In this document: positions 44,489 through 53,645 of the stretch, piece after piece
Numbering within the stretch: the first letter of the stretch is position 1
Layout: the number at the start of each line of letters is the position of its first letter
The notes under the pieces: model-generated
What the model saw: the letters and a program-made list of their open reading frames with translations, nothing else
Told to the model about the DNA's origin: nothing
The model's database searches: none
DNA from: JAGVSR01 sp963778225
GTDB lineage: Bacteria > Pseudomonadota > Alphaproteobacteria > Rhizobiales > Hyphomicrobiaceae
Length of the DNA: 64,000 bases
Direction: 5' to 3'
Assembly: GCA_963778225.1 (NCBI GenBank)
Contig: CAVZTR010000011.1
Location: 86,820-150,819, forward strand
Made by a program: the position numbers and the translations under genes

Positions 44489-45745
44489 GTGAAGAAAAAT
44501 GCTTTGTATGGCCAGTCGGGTGGCGTCACTGCCGTTATCAATGCCTCAGCTTGTGGCGTGATCGAAACAGCCCGTCAGCAAAGCGGTGTGATCGGCCAAG
44601 TGTTTGCGGCGCGCGACGGGATCATCGGCGTCCTCAACGAGGATTTAATTGATACCACCGGAGACAGCGACGATGCGATCGCTGCTCTTCGCCACACGCC
44701 AGCAGGTGCGTTTGGCTCGTGCCGAGTCAAGCTCGACAATTTTGAAAGCGACAGACGCCAATACGAGCGTCTAATCGCCGTCTGCAAGGCTCATGACATC
44801 GGTTATTTTTTCTACAATGGTGGCGGAGATTCGGCCGACACCTGCAGTAAGATCTCGCAGTTTGCAGAGACGGTGGGCTATCCGCTTCAAGCAATACTCA
44901 TTCCGAAGACCATCGACAACGATCTATTCGGTACGGACACGTGTCCCGGATTTGGCTCTGTGGCCAAATACATCGCCGTGTCGACGCGAGAAGCATCCTT
45001 CGACGTCCGCTCGATGTCCCGCTCATCGACGAAGGTTTTTGTCTTTGAAGTCATGGGACGCCACGCCGGATGGATCGCTGCGGCAGGCGCCTTGGCCGCA
45101 GATAAAAACCATGATCTGCCCATCGTAATCGTTTTCCCCGAGATTGCATTCGACAACGCACGATTGGTTGCACGAGTGAGGGCAGTGGTTGAAAGTTACA
45201 GCTATTGCACGGTCGTTGTCTCCGAAGGCGTCAAGCGATCGGATGGTCGGTTCCTCGCCGAGCAGGGCACAAGCGATGCGTTTGGGCACTCGCAATTGGG
45301 CGGTGCTGCTCCCGTTGTGGCGAGAATGCTGAGTTCAGCCTTGGGCTACAAATGCCATTGGGCCGTTGCTGACTACCTCCAGCGTTCCGCGCGCCACGTC
45401 GCATCTCGCATGGACGTTGATCAAGCCTACGCGGTGGGCAAGGCCGCCGTCGAGATGGCAATCGCGGGTCACAACGCAATCATGCCTGCAATCGTGCGGA
45501 CCTCCGGCGAGCCCTATACCTGGACGATCGGGAAGGTGCCCCTTGCGCAGGTCGCCAACGTTGAGAAGCTATTGCCGCGAGACTTCATCTCTGCAGACGG
45601 ATTTGGCATTACCAATGCTTGCCGCACGTATCTGCTGCCACTGATTCAGGGCGAAGACTATCCACCCTACGAGAACGGCTTGCCACGCTATGCTACGTTA
45701 AAGGACAAACGTGTGCCAAAGAAGCTTGAGCTGTTTGAAATTTAG
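44489..45745 (+). CDS. pfp: PPi-type 6-phosphofructokinase
   Basis: A 418-residue phosphofructokinase. It has YGQSGGVTAVINAS (nucleotide/PPi loop), GYFFYNGGGDSADTC, IPKTIDNDLFGTD with the base Asp143, and the MGRHAGW motif (189-195). Asp114 replaces the Gly that makes room for ATP in bacterial ATP-PFKs, and Lys140 precedes TIDND; both point to pyrophosphate as donor. The usual first Asp of GGD(D/G) is Gly here. It would run reversibly between fructose 6-phosphate and the 1,6-bisphosphate. GTG start with AAGGA 7 bp upstream. Confidence 0.88.
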   Translation: MKKNALYGQSGGVTAVINASACGVIETARQQSGVIGQVFAARDGIIGVLNEDLIDTTGDSDDAIAALRHTPAGAFGSCRVKLDNFESDRRQYERLIAVCKAHDIGYFFYNGGGDSADTCSKISQFAETVGYPLQAILIPKTIDNDLFGTDTCPGFGSVAKYIAVSTREASFDVRSMSRSSTKVFVFEVMGRHAGWIAAAGALAADKNHDLPIVIVFPEIAFDNARLVARVRAVVESYSYCTVVVSEGVKRSDGRFLAEQGTSDAFGHSQLGGAAPVVARMLSSALGYKCHWAVADYLQRSARHVASRMDVDQAYAVGKAAVEMAIAGHNAIMPAIVRTSGEPYTWTIGKVPLAQVANVEKLLPRDFISADGFGITNACRTYLLPLIQGEDYPPYENGLPRYATLKDKRVPKKLELFEI

Positions 45746-45759
45746 TATTGGGTTTGCCG

Positions 45760-45780
45760 ATCGCCCTGAGTGCGGGCGAT
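45760..45780. terminator. Hairpin between convergent pfp and GH15 genes
   Basis: ATCGCCC and GGGCGAT form a perfect 7-bp stem around a 7-nt loop in the 75-bp convergent gap. There is no clear U-run on either side, so a bidirectional terminator is only a suggestion. Confidence 0.3.
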
Positions 45781-45820
45781 ATGTTCGTGCCGCCGACGTC
45801 ACAAACGATACGCCAACGGT

Positions 45821-47596
45821 TCAAATTTCGACGTCCCATGAAGACGACAGTAGCCGGGCCGCGTTGATGATACCGACCATCGAATAGGTTTGCGGGAAAT
45901 TACCCCACGCTTCACCCGTATCGGGCTTGATGTCTTCGGACATGAGGCCGACGTGATTGCGGCTCGCAAGCAACGTCTCAAATATGGCACGGGCATCTTC
46001 CTGCCGCCCTGATCGCGCCAGCGCCGTGACTCGCCAGAAGGCACAGATGTTGAAAGCAGTGTCTGGGGGACCGAAATCATCTGGAGCTTCATACCTCATC
46101 ATGAACGCGCCCCGGCCTAGGGTCTTTTCGACTACAGAGAGAGTGGAGACAAAGCGAGGATCGTGCGGGTCTATGAAGCCGACCTCTGCCATGAGTAGAA
46201 CACCTGCATCGAGCGTTTCGCCCTCGAAGCATTCGACGAAGGATTGACGCTTCTCCGACCATGCGCGCTGAAGGATGACCGCCCTTATAGCCTCAGCCCG
46301 CTCTCGCCAGTATGCGTAGCGATCGCGCAAACCGATATGATAGGCAATCCGAGCGAGGCGATCGCACGCGGCCCAGCACATGAGACTGGATGTCGTATGA
46401 ATTTTGGCGCTGAAGCGAAGCTCCCACATGCCCGCATCCGGCTTGTCGTAAAGTTCAATTGCCTGAAGTCCCGCTCGCTCCAGCTGCTCAAACTCGCTCA
46501 CACTAGGCTTGCTTAGAAGTCTGCGATCGAGAAAGGCCTGCGTCGCCCCGAGAACTACGTTTCCGTAGGAATCGTGTTGAAAGTGCTCGTACGCCTGGTT
46601 GCCTCGACGCACCGGTCCCATGCCTCGGTAGCCTGGCAAGCTTGAGACGATGTGTTCGGTCAAATCACTTTCCAAGCCGACACCATAAACCGGCTGGATA
46701 TGCCCGCCATTAGTTGTTGCGACGACATTCATTAGCCAACGGAAATAGTTCTCCATGGTTCGCACAGCCGAAAGACTGTTCAGAGCCCTTACGACAAAAT
46801 AGGAGTCTCTGAGCCAGCAGTAGCGGTAATCCCAGTTCCTCTGGCTATGTGGCGCCTCAGGTATGCTCGTCGTCACCGCAGCTACGATCGCGCCTGTCGG
46901 CTCGTATGTGCAGAGTTTGAGCGTGATTGCAGCGCGGATGACGGCTTCTTGCCATTCGAACGGAATGGCCAAACGATGGACCCATGCTCGCCAGTAGAAT
47001 TCCGTATGCTCAAACTCGAACCGCGTGAACCCGCTGACCGAATCCGTCAGCGTCTCATCCGGGCCGAGCAGAAAATTCAACGGCTCGTGCAAGTTGAATG
47101 TCGCGCGGCTAAGAATGTAATCGATGGGTGCATCCGTGGTCAGACGCATCGTGAAACGCGGCCCCACATAGCGGATGTGATTGGAGCCATAGGTAATCTC
47201 AGGTTCTAGCGTCCCGTATTCAAAGCTGGGACGAACCGAAACTGTAATACGTGGCGTTCCAGATATGGGGCGTATGGTTCGAACAAGAGTTTGCGGTCGA
47301 TATGCGCGGCCACGAGATTCGTAGCGCGGGGCGAAGTCAATGATCTCGACAGCTCCACTCGGACCTTTCAAAACGGTCCGCACGATAGCGGTATTCTCAA
47401 TGTATGCCTGCTCTGCTTCTTGCAAACCTTCCATTGTGATCGAAAAAACACCGTCGGTCGGGCGGCCATGCGGTGCACCCAACAGCTTGTGAAATACAGG
47501 ATCTCCGTCAAAGCGGGGCAGGCAGTACCAAACGATGCTGGCTTCGCGATCAATCAGGGCGGCAATATTGCAGTTGCCCACAATTGCGAGATCCAA
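45821..47596 (-). CDS. Glycoside hydrolase family 15 protein (glucoamylase/trehalase-like)
   Basis: A 591-residue protein. The N-terminal beta domain (IVGNCNIAALIDREASIVWY, residues 1-240) precedes an (alpha/alpha)6 barrel with NWDYRYCWLRDSYFVV, the general acid Glu in DAGMWELRF, and the base region SEDIKPDTGEAWGNFPQTYS. These are GH15 signatures; cytoplasmic bacterial members hydrolyse alpha-glucans or trehalose. There is no signal peptide. It diverges from the GT4 gene and converges with pfp, placing it in a storage-glucan or trehalose block. Confidence 0.9.
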   Translation of the reverse strand: MDLAIVGNCNIAALIDREASIVWYCLPRFDGDPVFHKLLGAPHGRPTDGVFSITMEGLQEAEQAYIENTAIVRTVLKGPSGAVEIIDFAPRYESRGRAYRPQTLVRTIRPISGTPRITVSVRPSFEYGTLEPEITYGSNHIRYVGPRFTMRLTTDAPIDYILSRATFNLHEPLNFLLGPDETLTDSVSGFTRFEFEHTEFYWRAWVHRLAIPFEWQEAVIRAAITLKLCTYEPTGAIVAAVTTSIPEAPHSQRNWDYRYCWLRDSYFVVRALNSLSAVRTMENYFRWLMNVVATTNGGHIQPVYGVGLESDLTEHIVSSLPGYRGMGPVRRGNQAYEHFQHDSYGNVVLGATQAFLDRRLLSKPSVSEFEQLERAGLQAIELYDKPDAGMWELRFSAKIHTTSSLMCWAACDRLARIAYHIGLRDRYAYWRERAEAIRAVILQRAWSEKRQSFVECFEGETLDAGVLLMAEVGFIDPHDPRFVSTLSVVEKTLGRGAFMMRYEAPDDFGPPDTAFNICAFWRVTALARSGRQEDARAIFETLLASRNHVGLMSEDIKPDTGEAWGNFPQTYSMVGIINAARLLSSSWDVEI

Positions 47597-47802
47597 GGTC
47601 TTACCCTCTGCTTCCTGTAGTAGTAGCCCAGTTGAACGTCACTGCACGCGCGCCATCAAGTGCGTGTAGGGAAACCTATTTTGAAACGTGCAGCACGACA
47701 CATGGTTCGAGGGCATTCCCTCAGGACAGCTGTCGATTTCAGCGATCCGGAACCTTAGCGGTTGTTGCGCCGTTTACTAACGAGTGCCCTCAGGAGAGTT
47801 CT

Positions 47803-48888
47803 ATGCGGATCGCGCAAGTCGCCCCTTTGGCTGAAGCAGTTCCACCAAAACTTTATGGCGGGACAGAGCGGGTGGTATCGTGGCTGACTGAAGAGTTGGT
47901 GCGCAGAGGGCATGAGGTCACGCTCTTCGCGAGTGGTGATTCTCATACATCGGCTCGGCTGGTTTCCCTGTGTCCCCAAGCCTTGCGGCTGTCAGGCATT
48001 AAAGATCACCTTCCCATGCATCTGGTGGCGCTGCAGCAGGTCAAACGGTTAGTGGCCGAGTTTGATATCGTCCATTTTCACCTCGACCTCATCCAGTACC
48101 CAGTGTTTGAAGAACTCAGCAGCAAGACCGTGACGACATTGCACGGGCGCCTCGACATAAGCGATTATCAGCCCGTGTACCGAGCCTTCCCGCAAATGCC
48201 GCTGGTGTCGATTTCCCGGAAGCAGCGTGAACCCATGCCAAAGACGGTTCGCTGGCTGGCCAACATTCCGCACGGCCTGCCGGCCGATGCCATACCGTTT
48301 TCAAACAATCCGCAAGACTACCTTGCATTCATCGGCCGCATTTCTCCGGAAAAGCGACCCGACCGGGCTATCGAAATCGCAATCAAGGCGGGCATGCGGT
48401 TGAAGATCGCAGCGAAGATAGACCACGTCGATGAAGGCTACTTCAACTGCGTGATCAAACCGCTCTTGGATCATCCATTGATTGAGTTCATCGGTGAGAT
48501 TTCTGAAACTGACAAGCCGGCATTTCTCGGTGGTGCAAAAGCGTTGCTGTTTCCCATCGACTGGCCGGAACCCTTCGGACTCGTAATGATCGAAGCACTG
48601 TCCGCCGGCACCCCCGTGATCGCGTGGAAGAACGGAAGTGTCCCGGAGGTCATTCATCATGGTGTGTCGGGCTATATCGTTGAATCCATCGAGGAAGCTG
48701 TCGAGAAGGTGCGTTCCATCGATCGCTTCGACCGTCGCTTAGTGCGCGCTGAATTCGAGAGCCGCTTCACAGTCGCGACCATGGCGGAGCGTTACGAGAA
48801 CGCTTATACTGCGCTCTGCTTGGCCGGCACGGTAAATGGGCGCGCCAACATCAGCACCTCTTCGCCGGAAGACTTGGCCGTCGCCTGA
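47803..48888 (+). CDS. Glycosyltransferase family 4
   Basis: A 361-residue GT-B enzyme. MRIAQVAPLAEAVPPKLYGG and GGTERVVSWLTEELVRRGHE open the N-terminal Rossmann domain; YLAFIGRISPEKRPDRAIEI starts the donor domain, and EPFGLVMIEALSAGTPVIAW carries the E-x7-E motif typical of retaining GT4 enzymes. Donor and acceptor are not known; related genes sit beside amylo-alpha-1,6-glucosidase genes as here. AGGAGAG lies just before the ATG at 47803; the longer frame from 47473 overlaps the GH15 N-terminus and is rejected. Confidence 0.9.
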   Translation: MRIAQVAPLAEAVPPKLYGGTERVVSWLTEELVRRGHEVTLFASGDSHTSARLVSLCPQALRLSGIKDHLPMHLVALQQVKRLVAEFDIVHFHLDLIQYPVFEELSSKTVTTLHGRLDISDYQPVYRAFPQMPLVSISRKQREPMPKTVRWLANIPHGLPADAIPFSNNPQDYLAFIGRISPEKRPDRAIEIAIKAGMRLKIAAKIDHVDEGYFNCVIKPLLDHPLIEFIGEISETDKPAFLGGAKALLFPIDWPEPFGLVMIEALSAGTPVIAWKNGSVPEVIHHGVSGYIVESIEEAVEKVRSIDRFDRRLVRAEFESRFTVATMAERYENAYTALCLAGTVNGRANISTSSPEDLAVA

Positions 48889-48902
48889 TCTCCGGTGGAA
48901 CA

Positions 48903-51056
48903 ATGAACGTTGTTGATGGTGACCACGAGACGTTTGATATCTACGCGGCCGCGTCGCTGACGGCCCAGCCGCCTAAAGTTCTCAAACACGATGATCTCTT
49001 CGCCGTCTTCGATCATTGGGGTGACTGCGGGCGACGCAGGAACTCACCGGAAGGTTTGTATTTCAACGATACGCGCTACGTGTCGCGATGGGATCTGCGG
49101 CTTGAGGGGGAGAGGGTACCACTGCTGCTATCATCGACCCACGATGACGATGGATCGGCGCTAACTGCTACGCTCGCGAATCCGACTATGCCGGACATGG
49201 CGAAGGACTTGATCGGCATAACGCGAACGAAGTTCCTATGGTCAGGGTGTTGTTACGAGCGAATTAGTGTTCGGAACTACGACGTCTCCCCGCATGACGT
49301 GCGGCTCGACATTCACTTCGAGGCCGACTTCAAGGATTTGTTCGAGGTGCGCGGAACCGCACGCGGGGTGTCTCCCCAAGTAGCCGGATGTCGCGTCACC
49401 AATGAGGGGTTCGTTTTTGAGTACACCGGACTCGACAGGGTCTGCCGGACAACAGAAGTCACGTTTCGCCCGCTGCCCCATATGGTTTCATCCGGACGAG
49501 CGCGCTTTGACCTACTACTTCCTGCCGGTGGCACCACCTCTGTTGTCACCCGCGTCCGATGCGCAGATGAAAATTCCCGGCCTGACGACATGCAAATTGT
49601 GACTGCATATCGCGCAAAGCGACGCGACGCGCAGCGGAAATCTCACGGAATAGCCACCGTTGCGTCGACCAACAGCGTCTTCAACAAGCTGATCAGCCGC
49701 TGCACCAGCGACGTTTACACCCTCCTGGCCCGGACGCCACACGGCCTGTACCCCCATGCTGGCATTCCCTGGTACAGTACGGTTTTTGGCCGCGACGGCA
49801 TCATCACCGCGCTCTTCATGCTGTGGGTCGATCCTACTATCGCCCAGGGCGTTCTGCTGCATCTGGCGGCCACCCAAGCTACCCGTGTCGATCCGCTCTC
49901 GGATGCCGAGCCCGGCAAAATCGTTCACGAGCAGCGCCGCTGCGAGATGGCCAATACCGGGGAGGTGCCGTTCGGCAGCTACTACGGGACTGTCGATGCC
50001 ACGCCGCTGTTCGTAGTTCTGGCGGGGGCGTACTGGCGGCGCACGGGCGATCGGGCGACGATCCGCCAGATATGGCCAAACATTCAGGCGGCCCTCGGCT
50101 GGTGCGAACTTCACGGCGATCGCGACGGCGATGGCTTTGTCGCCTACCACCGCCGCACGCCCACGGGCCTCGTAAATCAAGGGTGGAAGGACAGCCACGA
50201 CGCCGTGTTTCATAGCGATGGCCGCACCGCAGGCGGACCTATCGCGCTTGTGGAAGTCCAGGCGTATGTTCATCAAGCCTACGAGCAAGGTGCAAAGCTT
50301 GCGGAATTGCTGGGCAATCACGATGCGGCAGAACGCTACCGCTCACGCGCCAATGCACTCAAGTCCGTCTTCCATGATCGATTTTGGAACGGCGAGAGTG
50401 GCACCTACGTCCTGGCACTCGACGGCGAGAAGCACCCTTGTTGCATCACCGCGTCAAATGCGGGCCATGTGCTACTGAGCGACTTGGCGCCCGACTACGC
50501 AGCGCAGCGCGTCGGGCGCACGCTGATGGGCACGGACATGTGGAGCGGCTGGGGCGTGCGAACGCTTGCGACCGGCATGCCGCGCTATAACCCGATGTCG
50601 TATCATAACGGGTCGATCTGGCCGCACGATAATGCCCTTATCGCCATCGGCCTCGCGCGGTACGGCATGAAGCGCGAAGCATCACGCATCTTCGAAGGGT
50701 TGTACGCCGCTCAAGCCTATCAAGCGGACAACCGCCTTCCCGAATTGTTTTGTGGGACGCCCCGCCGTAGAGGTCGCGGACCGGTGTCCTATCCCGTTTC
50801 CTGTTCGCCACAAGCGTGGGCAGCAGCCGCGCCGTTCGCGCTGATCGCGGCTTGCCTTGGCCTCGACATCGATCATGAAAATAGCGCCATTACGTTCAAG
50901 CAGCCGATGTTGCCGGAGATGACGCAGGATATCCGTTTGAGTGGAATTCGAGTGGGTCATAGCGTGGCCGACGTTCGATTACTACAGTCCGCGGGTGGAG
51001 TAGCCGTCGACGTAGTGCGGCGTGTTGGGGATGTCGTGGTCCACGTTACCACGTAG
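48903..51056 (+). CDS. Amylo-alpha-1,6-glucosidase (glycogen-debranching type)
   Basis: A 717-residue protein with two domains: an N-terminal debranching-associated beta domain (LKHDDLFAVFDHWGDCG, GLYFNDTRYVSRWDLRLEGE; residues about 25-225) and a C-terminal (alpha/alpha)6 barrel (HAGIPWYSTVFGRDGIITAL, GLVNQGWKDSHDAVFHSDG, YHNGSIWPHDNALIAIG). WKDS and the acid in the FGRDG region match family members. It probably removes alpha-1,6-linked glucose from branched glucans in the cytosol. It follows the GT4 gene by 14 bp, so they form a two-gene operon. Confidence 0.9.
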   Translation: MNVVDGDHETFDIYAAASLTAQPPKVLKHDDLFAVFDHWGDCGRRRNSPEGLYFNDTRYVSRWDLRLEGERVPLLLSSTHDDDGSALTATLANPTMPDMAKDLIGITRTKFLWSGCCYERISVRNYDVSPHDVRLDIHFEADFKDLFEVRGTARGVSPQVAGCRVTNEGFVFEYTGLDRVCRTTEVTFRPLPHMVSSGRARFDLLLPAGGTTSVVTRVRCADENSRPDDMQIVTAYRAKRRDAQRKSHGIATVASTNSVFNKLISRCTSDVYTLLARTPHGLYPHAGIPWYSTVFGRDGIITALFMLWVDPTIAQGVLLHLAATQATRVDPLSDAEPGKIVHEQRRCEMANTGEVPFGSYYGTVDATPLFVVLAGAYWRRTGDRATIRQIWPNIQAALGWCELHGDRDGDGFVAYHRRTPTGLVNQGWKDSHDAVFHSDGRTAGGPIALVEVQAYVHQAYEQGAKLAELLGNHDAAERYRSRANALKSVFHDRFWNGESGTYVLALDGEKHPCCITASNAGHVLLSDLAPDYAAQRVGRTLMGTDMWSGWGVRTLATGMPRYNPMSYHNGSIWPHDNALIAIGLARYGMKREASRIFEGLYAAQAYQADNRLPELFCGTPRRRGRGPVSYPVSCSPQAWAAAAPFALIAACLGLDIDHENSAITFKQPMLPEMTQDIRLSGIRVGHSVADVRLLQSAGGVAVDVVRRVGDVVVHVTT

Positions 51057-51097
51057 TGTAGTCAATTCCCGCCACGCCGATCGTCCATAGGCGCCCA

Positions 51098-51420
51098 TCA
51101 CGAGGAGGTCGCCTCCGGCTGCGAGCGGCCGATCTCAGCCCAGCGCATGCCTGAGACTTCGGAGCGGCGTTGAGCCGTCAACCGCAACACGCGAACATAC
51201 TGCCGGAACGGCGCCTGAAGCTTCTCAGTCACTGCCCATAGCGCCTTGATCTCGTCGGCGCTCAACACGCGCTCGCGTTCGACCAGATCGCCGGGGCGCG
51301 GCACGAACTCGCACGGATGCTTCTCGATAAGCTGGTTTGCAACCAGCTATGCGAAAAGGCTCTTCATTTGCGCCAGCCGAGCGTCGACACTCACTCTGAT
51401 CTGCACCTGAGGTGACGGTT
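51098..51420 (-). pseudogene. Tyrosine recombinase (integrase) remnant
   Basis: The leftward frame reads QMKSLFA, a TAG stop, then LVANQLIEKHPCEFVPRPGD, RERVLSADEIKALWAVTEKL and LRLTAQRRSEVSGMRWAEIG. This is the end of the SAM-like domain and the first catalytic Arg box of phage-type integrases. The in-frame stop and the lack of the H-x-x-R and Tyr boxes show it is broken. It marks an old mobile element next to the carbohydrate block. Confidence 0.7.
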
Positions 51421-52344
51421 CTGCCCCACCGCGACCGCTGCCCCACTTTTTCAGCTGCAACCTTAACAATGCCCACGCGTTATCAGAGGCGCTTCGTTCG
51501 TTATGGAAGGCGTTCGATGCGCTAATTACAATGCGCCTTCATTCTAGCCGGTACTCATCCCGGGTGCAGCTTGAAGGTTAGGGGCAGCGCCATCGGACCC
51601 GACGACGCTGCCCCACTTTGGCGTTTGTGCATCGGCAGCGTTAACTACTGCTGGTGTGTTCAGGTGCCCGGCGCAACTGCATCACACGATCCTGCGGCCG
51701 GTCAGAATGTTTCCGAAAGATAGTTGTTCATGGACGTCGTTCGCGTTGATCCCCCCCTGGACTCACTCATCTGAGGGGCAGAAGCTGAGGGTCTTGTTTG
51801 ATCGATCTGGCAGCGGGGGCTTCATCAGAGGGCGGTCCGGCAAGCAAAAAGCTCCCGCCAGGGAGCTTTTCTGTTTCCTTCGAAATTAAGCGGGTCAGCA
51901 GCGTCCCTGCAGACGCTCCTGCTAAATCAACCGCAGGCATTGCAATGACACAGAGACGCAGTCTGCACCACTTACCTAGGCCACGAATGTCCAGGGGCGA
52001 ACTGCCTCAAGTGCCCTGAGACGCTTTGCAACCAAACATCTTCCGGATCCGTGCCGTGGTGGAAGCGTTGAACTTCAGAAGAAGGCTGCGCTGACTTTCT
52101 GTGCAGACTTGGCATCGCTACTTATCATTGCGCTGCAGTACGGTTGTTGACCAGTTTTAAGCGCAGCTTTTTCCCGGACGTGAATCGAAGAGAATGAATT
52201 TAGTACTAAGCTTATAGTTTTGTGGCCCTACGGACGAAAGCCATGTCGCGCGGCACTTTGAGTTCGCGTCTGCCACAGCCTTGAAGAGCCGGACTTCTCA
52301 CTGATCCGCCCGTTGGCAGTACCTCAACAACGGAGTGTTGGACC
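51421..52344 (+). other. Intergenic stretch with no gene apart from a terminator-like hairpin
   Basis: About 920 bp between the integrase remnant and the small membrane gene. Apart from the hairpin at 51847-51870 I see no protein-like frame, tRNA or attachment-site repeat. It may be debris of the element that carried the integrase, or hold a small RNA ending at the hairpin. Confidence 0.45.
51847..51870 (+). terminator. Intrinsic terminator-like hairpin
   Basis: AAAAGCTCCC, GCCA, GGGAGCTTTT: a perfect 10-bp stem with a 4-nt loop, followed by CTGTTTCC. On the + strand this is a good Rho-independent terminator, yet no protein gene ends nearby upstream. Confidence 0.6.
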
Positions 52345-52530
52345 ATGGACAATCCTGGGATTTGGCTTGTTCTCTGGCTGCTCATCGCACCCATCGTCGC
52401 CCTTTTATTCTTGTCAGGTCTTGGCAGGACTGAAGGGTACAGGAACCGCGATCGGACTGACTATCGTCCGGACGTGAACCGCACCAACGAGTATCGTTCT
52501 GATGTGAATCCGCAGCAGCCTTATCGCTAA
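52345..52530 (+). CDS. Small single-helix membrane protein
   Basis: A 61-residue protein. Residues 4-26 (PGIWLVLWLLIAPIVALLFL) form one membrane helix. The rest is polar and repetitive in Arg, Asp and Tyr, with DRTDYRPDVNRTNEYRSDVN containing two near-repeats (Y-R-P/S-D-V-N). GGAG lies 9 bp before the ATG. No family is recognised; it may be a stand-alone envelope peptide. Confidence 0.5.
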   Translation: MDNPGIWLVLWLLIAPIVALLFLSGLGRTEGYRNRDRTDYRPDVNRTNEYRSDVNPQQPYR

Positions 52531-52694
52531 CTTGTGACAGCTAGCCCACGCGACGAACCAGATTTGTTCCTACATCTACTAACTGCGAGTGAGCTCTGTC
52601 TGTTGATTTCTAGTTTGTTCCAATTGCGTTCGTTGCACGTCTGCCAAGCTTGATCTGCAGCAACGGAGGAGAATTCGCCTGCGCTGGACATCGG

Positions 52695-53198
52695 TCAGCA
52701 TCCTTTCGATCGGGCAGTGAAGCTATCTTCTATCCGCTCGATGATCGGATCGTAGAACGACCGCTCGGCGACGGGGTACACCAAGGCGAAGCGGCCGATG
52801 CGCCTCTGGTTGCAGGTAAAGATTACCTTATCATAGAACATTTTGCCGTCTCGCTCGCCGGAGAGGACCGACCAGGTGTTGCCGACTGGCAAATAGTCGA
52901 GATCGAACCCTGGATAGGACTGCCGCGCGATGAATTTCTGATACGACGCGGGCGAATGGTTTTGAGAATTCTCAAGCGCACCGATCAGCAGTTTCGCCTT
53001 GCCGTCGGCAGATAGGAAGAGCTCTCCGTCACCCCGATCGGTTTTGCGTTGCGGCTTGAAAATGTTGGCGGGATAGACAAGTTGGAGACCAAATCGATCG
53101 TTTCGGTGCTCGGTCCAGTCGAGATTCCTCGCCTGCGCCGATGGCACCGCGATTTGCGTGCTGCATACCAGGATGATCAACAGAGACGAGCAACGCAT
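52695..53198 (-). CDS. Exported protein of unknown function
   Basis: A 167-residue protein with a signal peptide (MRCSSLLIILVCSTQIAVPS, cleavage near AQA). The mature part begins LDWTEHRNDRFGLQLVYPAN and contains DGELFLSADGKAKLLIGALE and FYDKVIFTCNQRRIGRFALV. The layout resembles small periplasmic proteins with a PsbP/Mog1-like fold, but no family is assigned. It is isolated: 164 bp from the small membrane gene and 447 bp from DM13, with a dispersed repeat in the latter gap. Confidence 0.7.
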   Translation of the reverse strand: MRCSSLLIILVCSTQIAVPSAQARNLDWTEHRNDRFGLQLVYPANIFKPQRKTDRGDGELFLSADGKAKLLIGALENSQNHSPASYQKFIARQSYPGFDLDYLPVGNTWSVLSGERDGKMFYDKVIFTCNQRRIGRFALVYPVAERSFYDPIIERIEDSFTARSKGC

Positions 53199-53400
53199 GA
53201 AGCCTCACAACCGATCTTCTGATCGAACTGATGGTGTTCGCTAAAGTTCCCGCATTTATCCCGCCGCCCTCCAAGTCTTGAAAGCTTTGGCGGGCGGCAC
53301 GTGGTGCTAGGGGCGGGGCGCATCGATCACCTTGCTTTCGAAATTGCGGAGGCGGGTTCGTAGCGGCCATGCTGGTGTTGAGCCCGTGCACTTCGTCCGC

Positions 53401-53500
53401 GTTGGGTCCAAAGCGGCTTACACCATGCAATTGTGAGAGTTCTGCTCTACAATCGCGAGCGGCAATGAAGTACTCGAACCTCGAGTTCTGCTCCCGGCCA
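53401..53500 (+). repeat. Dispersed repeat, copy 1
   Basis: Shares TTGGGTC, AAGCGGCTTAC, CCATGCA, TGTGAGAGTTCTGCT and CAATCG in order with copy 3 (59118-59217), and AGAGTTCTGCT plus AACCTCGAGTTC with copy 2. It lies in the 53199-53645 gap, which holds nothing else recognisable. Confidence 0.7.
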
Positions 53501-53645
53501 GTGCCTACCGAACTAAGATGCCGAATGATCACTCGCAGTGCGGTTCTGTGCACATCGCTGTGGCGTCAATCGTCGCGCATCGCGACGGCGGCTGGCTGCG
53601 AATGACTGCTTTTGGCCTGAGCGCGGAGGCCAACCCCCACCATCC

